From the NCBI GenBank assembly GCA_021513715.1, contig CP084167.1, positions 594,117-658,116 on the forward strand: DNA of 64,000 nt. The letters run 5' to 3'. Shown here piece by piece: positions 57,593-64,000 of the stretch. The notes beneath the pieces are model-generated. The model made no database searches. It saw only the letters and a program-made list of their open reading frames with translations, and was not told the DNA's origin. The translations under genes and the position numbers were made by a program. Source of the stretch: Candidatus Heimdallarchaeum endolithica (GTDB taxonomy: Archaea > Asgardarchaeota > Heimdallarchaeia > Heimdallarchaeales > Heimdallarchaeaceae). Each line of letters begins with the position of its first letter. The stretch's first letter is position 1.

Positions 57593-59032
57593 TTAGAAAG
57601 TTTTTCTTTTTCTTAAGTAAAATAGACCAAAACCGAGAATGCTTAAGCTAAATGCTATGCTAATAAAATTCATTGATAACAAGGAAGGATGAGATTCTGC
57701 ATCTAAAGGATCTGTTCCTTTTTCTACTTCTTCTCCATCTGTATATTCGTCATCATCCGTATCTGCATCTTGTGGATCAGTGCTATAGTTATATTCTTCT
57801 AAATTAGTTAAACCATCGTCATCAGGATCTTCGTCAGCATCATCGGTTAGAGGGTTAAGATTATTATTAACTTCCCAATCATCTGGCATTCCATCATCAT
57901 CTGTATCTGCATCATGTGGATCAGTGTTACTGTTATATTCTTCTAAATTAGTTAAACCATCGTCATCAGGATCTTCAGAAGAATCATCTGTAAGTGGATC
58001 TAAATTGTTATTAATCTCCCAACCATCTGACATTCCATCATCATCAGTATCTGCATCATGTGGATCAGTATTATAGTTATATATTTCAGAGGGATCGTCC
58101 AATCCATCTTCGTCTGTATCCAAAGTAAGAGGGTATTTATCTACACTTCCGCTTAGCCCATCTATTCTATATTCCCCAGAACCGTCCCAATTTGACCAGT
58201 AATTTCCTTCATTTGAAATACTATTGTACCAACTATTATTAATACCTTCATCTACAGCTTGAGAGAAAGACTCTCCTGGGGCAACATATTTGCAGTTATT
58301 ATAGAAGATGTTATGATGGACGATATTGTTATGACATTCTTCTCGGATCTCCATACCATTAACATTATTGTTAACTAAATTATTAGAAAAGAAAACACTA
58401 TTATTTGTAAACCAAACTCGGATACCGAATTCACTATTTATTGCAGAGCTGTTGATAACTCTTATATCTCTTGCATATTCTAATCTGATAGCTTCATTCT
58501 CACAATTAGTTACTGTATTAGATAAGACCTCTGATTGATATGAATAATGAATAAGTATTCCAAAACGTTTATTGTCGTTACATATGTTATATTCAACACA
58601 TACTTGGTCGCAACTATCAACCATTATTCCTGCCTCACTACTTTTTTCACAAGTGTTTTCTATAACTCGAACAGTGTTGGCAGCAGAACGTAGCACATGA
58701 ATTCCAATAAAAGAAGAGCGAATATAACAATTTCTAATTATAACGTACTTCGTAGTATATGCAACTACGATTGCATAATATTGGTCAGTGGTAATATTAT
58801 AATTTTCAATTATGTAAGGGTCATCAATCGTTCCAGAACCACTAAAATCATATTTATCAAAATCAGCATCGGAATTAATAACTATAGGCTCGTGTTCAAT
58901 TAACGTTTGAACCTGTTCAACAGCAACTATGCCTTCAAAAGTGTTACCATTCGCTATATTTCCGACATTTAAAGTTATTACAAAAATCGAGATTACTGCA
59001 AATGAAACTTTTAATATCCTTTTTAATAACAT
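57593..59032 (-). CDS. Surface beta-helix/calcium-repeat protein without cytoplasmic region
   Basis: A 479-residue relative of the array proteins, but shorter. Signal peptide 1-29; [15 protein letters not shown] near 60-74; beta-helix to about 295 with NYWSNWDGSGEY near its end; six calcium loops (302-445); then a single C-terminal TM helix (about 455-472) and RKRKTF. It lacks the coiled coil and winged helix, so it should only be displayed outside the cell. The start is ATG 59032 with GGTGAT as an SD. It could serve as a decoy, a ligand-binding partner or a co-receptor for the larger proteins; this is inference. Confidence 0.85.
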   Translation of the reverse strand: MLLKRILKVSFAVISIFVITLNVGNIANGNTFEGIVAVEQVQTLIEHEPIVINSDADFDKYDFSGSGTIDDPYIIENYNITTDQYYAIVVAYTTKYVIIRNCYIRSSFIGIHVLRSAANTVRVIENTCEKSSEAGIMVDSCDQVCVEYNICNDNKRFGILIHYSYQSEVLSNTVTNCENEAIRLEYARDIRVINSSAINSEFGIRVWFTNNSVFFSNNLVNNNVNGMEIREECHNNIVHHNIFYNNCKYVAPGESFSQAVDEGINNSWYNSISNEGNYWSNWDGSGEYRIDGLSGSVDKYPLTLDTDEDGLDDPSEIYNYNTDPHDADTDDDGMSDGWEINNNLDPLTDDSSEDPDDDGLTNLEEYNSNTDPHDADTDDDGMPDDWEVNNNLNPLTDDADEDPDDDGLTNLEEYNYSTDPQDADTDDDEYTDGEEVEKGTDPLDAESHPSLLSMNFISIAFSLSILGFGLFYLRKRKTF

Positions 59033-59160
59033 GATATCACCATTTAATTGTTAACCTTAATTTTATAATCAACATAATATATAAAAATTACTGATACCTA
59101 ATTGTTTCAATTTAAATTTGTATAATTAAAGAAAATTACTTTATAAAATAAAATAATTGA

Positions 59161-59327
59161 AAGAGAAGAAAAAGGTTGAAGAATTGTAAAAAATCTATTT
59201 TAAGACAACTATTATTTTTTTCTTTCATTTTAGATATATCCGTACTATCAACATAATACTACAATTGTCAAAATGATCTAACCCAGAAACTAAACTAGTT
59301 AAAATACTTTTACATTTTCTTGATGGT
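59161..59327 (-). pseudogene. Fossil fragment of a LolD-type ABC ATPase gene
   Basis: The minus strand reads SRKCKSILTSLVSGLDHFDN, clearly derived from the [19 protein letters not shown] region of the functional ATPase at 56702-57379. Nucleotide similarity continues over the segment matching 57091-57266 with several substitutions and indels and stops in frame. It lies just downstream of the broken LRR gene, so it marks an old partial duplication of about 2 kb. Confidence 0.75.
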
Positions 59328-59336
59328 TAAATGTCT

Positions 59337-60313
59337 TTACACTTTATCTGTTTTGTCTTTAGTTTCCCATGATTCAAATTCTTGGCTTAATCTTTCTAAA
59401 GCTTCATCTATCTTTTCACTACTCTTTTGACCAAACATGATGTAATCTCCATCAACTACAATTTCATACTCGTCAGGAAGAATATATATCCACTCCAAAC
59501 AATCAACTTTCTTTGTGAACCCTAGTAATGGAGATAAATTGTCTATCGTTATTTTCTCTGTTCGTTTCATCACTCTTTTCAGTTTTTGCAACCTTTTTTG
59601 CTCCGTCATTTGTTCTTGTTCTCTAAATGCTTTCTTAACTTGTGAATCAGCGTCTCCAATTTTTTGTTCTTGTTCTATTTCAGTTTCAGGTTCTAAATTT
59701 AGTTTCTTAACATGAGAATCAATTTCAACATCCAATTGACCCTTTTCCATGAGTTCTTTTAATGGAGTTAAATCTACTCTCTGCAATTGATTGTTGGACA
59801 GATACAACCATCATAGTTTTGGACATTTTTCCAAAGGAGTCAAATCAACTGTCTGTAGTTGATTATCCCACAAATACAACCATCGTAGTTCTGGACATTT
59901 TTCCAAAGGAGTCAAATCAACTGTCTGTAGTTGATTACCCCCTAAATACAGCCATCGTAGTTTTAGACATTTTTCCAAGGGGGTCAAATCAACTGTCTGT
60001 AATTGATTATCCCCCAAACCCAAGCATCGTAGTTTTAGACATTTTTCCAAAGGGGTCAAATCTACTGTCTGTAGTTGATTATCCCACAAATACAACTCTG
60101 TTAGTTCTGGACATTTTTCCAAGGGGGTTAAATCAACTGTCTGTAATTGATTACCCCCCAAATACAACTCTGTTAGTTCTGGACATTTTTCCAAGGGGGT
60201 TAAATCAACTGTCTGTAACTGATTTTCCCATAAAAACAACCATCTTAGATTTGAATCTATTTTTTTTCAAACTTTTCTCCATTAACTAATTTTCCTACGA
60301 TGTATTGCTTCAT
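59337..60313 (-). pseudogene. Leucine-rich-repeat protein with array-type winged helix, broken by a frameshift and a nonsense codon
   Basis: Read from ATG 60313, the frame begins MKQYIVGKLVNGEKFEKK, then breaks at a run of eight A (minus strand; 60260-60267). One extra A would join it to SNLRWLFLWENQLQTVDLTP, the first of about seven 24-residue leucine-rich repeats. In the last repeat CGA (Arg) has become TGA at 59811-59813. After it come a charged linker and ITIDNLSPLLGFTKKVDCLE, YEIVVDGDYIMFG and LSQEFESWETKDK, which match the type-B winged helix and tail of the surface array. The gene has no signal or TM helix, so it would have encoded a cytoplasmic LRR partner of those proteins. As it stands, only fragments could be made. 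Confidence 0.8.
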
Positions 60314-60632
60314 TCTTCCCTTTAAGAAATAAATTCGACTTTTTTAAATTTTATTCAGTTTGTATATAGTAAGTGAATTAAGGGGGAAATAATGAATCAT
60401 GAAAAGAGCTGTTAGACACAAAGTTTTTTAGTAGAATCATTGATCAATATGAATGGGTTAGAAGATCCTGTAATAGATGCTTTCAACGATGCAGTAATTT
60501 ATTTTAGAGCTCATATAACTAATGGAGATAATTATTACTCAACTGATCAGAATCTGCAATTGTGGAACCTCTATTGAAGCAATTTTCGATTACTAAGTAT
60601 GGTCTCACCACCATAAGGAAGAGAAAAAAAGT
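60314..60632. other. Intergenic region with one small open frame
   Basis: About 320 bases between two divergently read genes. A 42-codon frame (ATG 60449 to TGA 60577, plus strand) encodes an acidic peptide with PVIDAFNDAVIYFRAHI, which is protein-like but unrecognised and may be a remnant. The promoter of the next surface protein must lie near the right end; GGAAGAG at 60617 could be its SD. Confidence 0.35.
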
Positions 60633-62066
60633 ATGAAACTAAATAAAAAAGTGTTGACTATAATATTATGCACAATCATCTTACTGTTTGTAGGTACTTC
60701 AAATACAACTAGAGCAGTTCATCAAGAAAAAAACAGATTCGCACATACATTACACACCAATATTAGTTTAATCACTCCAATTAATATCACCTCTGATGAA
60801 GATTTCACTAAATATGCATATGATGGTTCAGGAACAGAAGAGGATCCATATATAATTGAGGGATATGAAATAACAGGACAGGATGTTACAGGGATCTACA
60901 TAGCGAATACTACGAAATATTTCATCATACGTGACTGTGTTATTGAAGGTACTAGTCAAGGAATTCATATTGTAAATGTATCGGATGAGACAGCATTAAT
61001 CACAAATAATATTTGTATAAATATAATAAACCAAGGTATAATCGTTGAAAACACTAATTATGCGATATTACGTAACAATACTTGTAGTGAAACTAATATG
61101 TATGGCATCCATATCCGATTCACAGATTACCTTATATTGGAACAGAATACTTGTAATAAAAACGGAATGTGCGGAATTTTTGTAGATTACTCAACTTCGA
61201 CTGTGATTAGGAAGAATATTGTTATTGATAATATGCTCTCTGGTATTATTGTACAAGATACAGTAAAAACACTCATCTCCGAGAATTATTGTTTTGATAA
61301 CGATGGTATGGGTGGAATAGTGCTGACTAGTTCCCTAAATGCGACAATTATAAACAATTTTTGTGTTGACGACTTTCAAGTTCAAGATGGTATTAATCTT
61401 TACAATTCCAATGGTTTTATTATAAAAAACAATACCATCTCCTATGGCGGGTATGGACTATTTGTGTCTGAATCTTCACACGGGGTATATACTAATAATA
61501 CTTGTATAGAAAATAGTAAATATGGTGTTTATATAAAAAATGGATACAACATTTCTATCAATGAAAACAACTGCAGCGCTAATGATCAAGGTATAAATCT
61601 TTACAACTCTTCAACAATTTATATCTACAATAATAGTATAAGTAAAAACACTATTGGACTAACTTTTGATCTCTCGAATCATTCAATCATCACTTTTAAT
61701 TCATTTGAGGAGAATGAACAATATGCAATAATTATGGATTCTTCATCTTCTTCTAATCTCATTCATCATAATACGTTTATTGACAACAACTTGCAAGGAA
61801 CATCTCAAGCTTGTGACAATGGCCATAATAATACTTGGTATGACCAATCGACAAAAACTGGTAATTATTGGTCTGATAAAAAAGGGATAGGAAAATATCA
61901 CATAGATGGTAGTAGTAAATCGTATGATAAATTTCCCCTAAAAAAACAACCTCAACAATTTGCTGAAAAAACTTCTATTGATTTTTTCATCATTCTTATT
62001 TCTTTTCTCTCTACAGCTATTTTGTCTTATGGCATAAGAAACAAGTATGCATTCAGACAATTATGA
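60633..62066 (+). CDS. Surface beta-helix protein with C-terminal anchor
   Basis: A 477-residue exported protein made almost wholly of a NosD-type beta-helix. Signal peptide about 7-28; ITSDEDFTKYAYDGSGTEED near 52-71; beta-helix coils to about 400 with repeated Cys (NNTC, ENTC, ENSKYG); then NYWSDKKGIGKYHIDG, the capping motif shared with the array proteins; TM helix at about 448-467 and a short basic end. It lacks calcium repeats, coiled coil and winged helix. Regularly spaced Asn-x-Thr/Ser sites suggest heavy N-glycosylation. Confidence 0.85.
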   Translation: MKLNKKVLTIILCTIILLFVGTSNTTRAVHQEKNRFAHTLHTNISLITPINITSDEDFTKYAYDGSGTEEDPYIIEGYEITGQDVTGIYIANTTKYFIIRDCVIEGTSQGIHIVNVSDETALITNNICINIINQGIIVENTNYAILRNNTCSETNMYGIHIRFTDYLILEQNTCNKNGMCGIFVDYSTSTVIRKNIVIDNMLSGIIVQDTVKTLISENYCFDNDGMGGIVLTSSLNATIINNFCVDDFQVQDGINLYNSNGFIIKNNTISYGGYGLFVSESSHGVYTNNTCIENSKYGVYIKNGYNISINENNCSANDQGINLYNSSTIYIYNNSISKNTIGLTFDLSNHSIITFNSFEENEQYAIIMDSSSSSNLIHHNTFIDNNLQGTSQACDNGHNNTWYDQSTKTGNYWSDKKGIGKYHIDGSSKSYDKFPLKKQPQQFAEKTSIDFFIILISFLSTAILSYGIRNKYAFRQL

Positions 62067-62488
62067 TTTAGATAGGTTTTAACTATGCTTCAAGGTCACC
62101 TACCAATAAAGAGGTTGTAACAAGAAGATACCTCAAAAATTAGAAAAAAGCAAGATTTTAACCTTTTGGTTTAATCGTACACAAGAGGGGATGAAAAAGC
62201 ATTTAGGAAAAAAACAAGTTTTCCTTTATTATTATTTGGTATTAAATATAAATTAAAAGTAACTTGTATTTTCTTTTACTGTTAAATTTACTAATTTTAA
62301 TAGGTTCTAATTTTTATTTTGATAATTTCAATTTATTGTTTTAATTTTCTGATTTATTACTCTATGAATTCTCTTAACTTGTAAGGATGTATTTTCTGAA
62401 AGTGTATATACCAGACAAAAAAACCCACATTAATAATATTAATTTTTGGACACGCTTAAAAAATTAATAATGAAAATAACAAAAGAAA
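62067..62488. other. AT-rich intergenic region, no gene seen
   Basis: About 420 bases between convergent genes. No coding frame or RNA was recognised. It contains mostly T- and A-rich tracts in which terminators of both genes would be hidden. Confidence 0.4.
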
Positions 62489-64000
62489 TTAATTTTGTTT
62501 TCTTCTATAATAAGAAGTTAAACGGATGAAAACAGGGATCATCAAAACAGACAAGAAGACAACAAAGCTAGAGAAATCCAATGAAAAGAGAGCAGAACTA
62601 CTAGAGTTCGACGTCAAGTTTTCTGTTGTGTCTGTTGTAGGATAATTGCTAGAATCAGTAGGGTCTGTACCTTTATTTACTTCGTCACCATCTGAATATC
62701 CATCACCATCAGTGTCAGAAACCAAAGGGTCAGTATTATTCTGATACTCTTCTAAGTTGGTTAAACCGTCACTATCTGGGTCTTCTGCAGAGTCATCGAC
62801 AAGAGGGTCTAAACTGAATTCTATTTCCCAACCGTCAGGCATACCATCACTATCAGAATCAGAATTTGTCGGGTCGGTACCGTAAGTATTCACTTCGTCA
62901 CCATCAGTTAAACCATCACTATCAGTGTCAGAAACCAAAGGATCAGTACCGTAAGTGTTGACTTCGTCACCATCAGTTAAACAATCACTATCAGTGTCAG
63001 AAACCAAAGGATCAGTACCGTAAGTGTTGACTTCGTCACCATCAGTTAAACAATCACTATCAGTGTCAGAAACCAAAGGATCAGTACCGTAAGTATTCAC
63101 TTCGTCACCATCAGTTAAACAATCACTATCAGTGTCAGAAACCAAAGGATCAGTACCGTAAGTATTCACTTCGTCACCATCAGTTAAACAATCACTGTCA
63201 GTGTCAGAGTTATTAGGGTCTGTACCAGCTTGATACTCTTCTAAATTAGTTAAACCATCAATATCAGGGTCTAAAGAAGAATCATCAGTTAAGGGGTCCA
63301 GACTGTTATCTACTTCCCAACCATCAAGCATACCATCACCATCAGAATCAGAAACCAAAGGATCAGTACCGCAAGTGTTGACTTCGTCACCATCTGTTAA
63401 ACCATCACTATCAGTGTCAGAAACCAAAGGATCAGTACCGTAAGTGTTGACTTCGTCACCATCTGTTAAACCATCACTATCAGTGTCTTGAGTGTATTGT
63501 TGAGATTCAGGATTACTAGTTGAATCAAGCGGATCTGTATTAGATACTACTTCTTCAAAATCATTATATCCATCACCATCAGAATCAGATATATACGGAT
63601 CAGTATCATAGATTAATATTTCATTTGCATCTGTCAAACCATCACTATCAGAATCTAGAGGTAAAATTGAATATTCAATTGATATAGTAATATTTTGAAT
63701 ATCACCATTATCAATAGTCCCTTTATAAGTATCAGTGATATTATCATAATCTAACACTAATTTTTCATTATAGAAACTGTCTACAACACAATTCACTATA
63801 ACGCTATCAATTTGGTAAAAATCATACAAAAGCAATACTTTTACGGAAAAATATGATGGAAAACCCAATGACTTACTAAAAGCGTAATAAATATAATCTT
63901 TGTAATAGGTTGTAGGTATTGTTAAGGGAAAATTATCATTTATATTATCTGAAACAGAATAACTAGAGTCATTTATCAAATCTCCATTACTGTCAATAAC
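62489..64000 (-). CDS. Surface protein with long calcium-repeat region, N-terminus beyond the window
   Basis: At least 503 residues; the frame is open to the right edge. The visible N-terminal part (about 100 residues) is a beta-rich domain (VKVLLLYDFYQIDSVIV). About 14 thrombospondin-3-like loops follow, then a Thr/Ser-rich spacer, a C-terminal TM helix and YYRRKQN. There is no cytoplasmic coiled coil. Four successive loops have Cys in place of Gly (DTDSDCLTD), generated by tandem duplication of a 69-base unit. A TTG at 63979 can serve as a start only if the gene is short; the reading frame and composition continue past it, so the true start is probably outside. Confidence 0.8.
   Translation of the reverse strand, partial: VIDSNGDLINDSSYSVSDNINDNFPLTIPTTYYKDYIYYAFSKSLGFPSYFSVKVLLLYDFYQIDSVIVNCVVDSFYNEKLVLDYDNITDTYKGTIDNGDIQNITISIEYSILPLDSDSDGLTDANEILIYDTDPYISDSDGDGYNDFEEVVSNTDPLDSTSNPESQQYTQDTDSDGLTDGDEVNTYGTDPLVSDTDSDGLTDGDEVNTCGTDPLVSDSDGDGMLDGWEVDNSLDPLTDDSSLDPDIDGLTNLEEYQAGTDPNNSDTDSDCLTDGDEVNTYGTDPLVSDTDSDCLTDGDEVNTYGTDPLVSDTDSDCLTDGDEVNTYGTDPLVSDTDSDCLTDGDEVNTYGTDPLVSDTDSDGLTDGDEVNTYGTDPTNSDSDSDGMPDGWEIEFSLDPLVDDSAEDPDSDGLTNLEEYQNNTDPLVSDTDGDGYSDGDEVNKGTDPTDSSNYPTTDTTENLTSNSSSSALFSLDFSSFVVFLSVLMIPVFIRLTSYYRRKQN
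62906..63490. repeat. 69-bp tandem repeats in the calcium-repeat gene
   Basis: Several near-identical 69-base units, each encoding a 23-residue loop of the form [20 protein letters not shown]. The variant AAACAATCAC occurs at 62979, 63048, 63117 and 63186 with exact 69-base spacing and carries the Gly-to-Cys change. An unrelated long [15 protein letters not shown] module separates these from two further units at the right. Confidence 0.85.

Noticed and set aside
62906..63490. Regular 69-bp repeats as a CRISPR array
   Set aside because: The repeats are in frame, translate to calcium loops, have no unique spacers and no cas genes nearby.

Overview
This window is AT-rich (clearly below 40% G+C by eye) and reads as a chromosomal segment of an Asgard archaeon (Promethearchaeota). 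The evidence is an Arf-type and a Rab/Ras-type small GTPase, two 7TM proteins with a longin/roadblock-like cytoplasmic domain, a TPR protein ending in a similar domain, a tungsten aldehyde:ferredoxin oxidoreductase (AOR), an F420-type luciferase-like oxidoreductase, TATA-box promoters close to start codons, and very large secreted parallel beta-helix proteins. I cannot fix the class within Asgard from sequence alone.

Layout. 1-3.5 kb: edge of a malate/lactate dehydrogenase gene, an Arf-like GTPase and an AOR. 3.6-5.6 kb: a VOC (glyoxalase-fold) gene split by a 1.5-kb TnpB element; removing the element restores the reading frame exactly. 5.6-13.9 kb: 7TM-longin protein, MoaD/ThiS-like carrier, Rab-like GTPase, two unrecognised membrane proteins, a membrane-anchored thioredoxin-fold protein, a TPR/longin-like protein and an LLM flavin oxidoreductase. 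14-17.5 kb: a three-gene unit of a zinc-ribbon membrane protein, a DUF2207-like membrane protein ending in Gly7-(Cys-Ala)6-GGGR, and a PqqD-radical SAM-SPASM enzyme. This looks like a peptide-tail modification system.

17.7-46 kb: an array of eight giant membrane proteins with one architecture: signal or anchor segment, NosD-type beta-helix, thrombospondin-3-like calcium repeats, one TM helix, cytoplasmic coiled coil, winged-helix (PCI-like) domain, and a tail reading FSEWExTGxGKK or close to it. Two cytoplasmic subtypes occur, called A1-A5 and B1-B3 here. Two IS481-family copies sit in the array. One interrupts B2 with a 16-bp target duplication. The other lies at the exact centre of a 204-bp perfect inverted repeat formed by the 5' ends of A3 and A4. 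Internal tandem duplications and mosaic identity between copies show active recombination.

46-64 kb: a 7TM protein, a secreted repeat protein, a DUF2281/PIN toxin-antitoxin pair, MsrA, a secreted hydrolase-like protein, an FMN reductase, a decayed 7TM-longin gene, a HepT/MntA pair, a MacB-type ABC transporter, a fossil of its ATPase gene, a broken leucine-rich-repeat gene carrying the same C-terminal domain as the array proteins, and three shorter surface proteins without a cytoplasmic region. The last runs off the right edge.

Working model (inference): the array proteins sense or bind something outside the cell through variable beta-helix/calcium-repeat ectodomains and present coiled-coil/winged-helix assembly domains inside. 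The broken LRR gene could once have encoded a soluble partner. GTPases and longin/roadblock proteins form a separate membrane-signalling set nearby.
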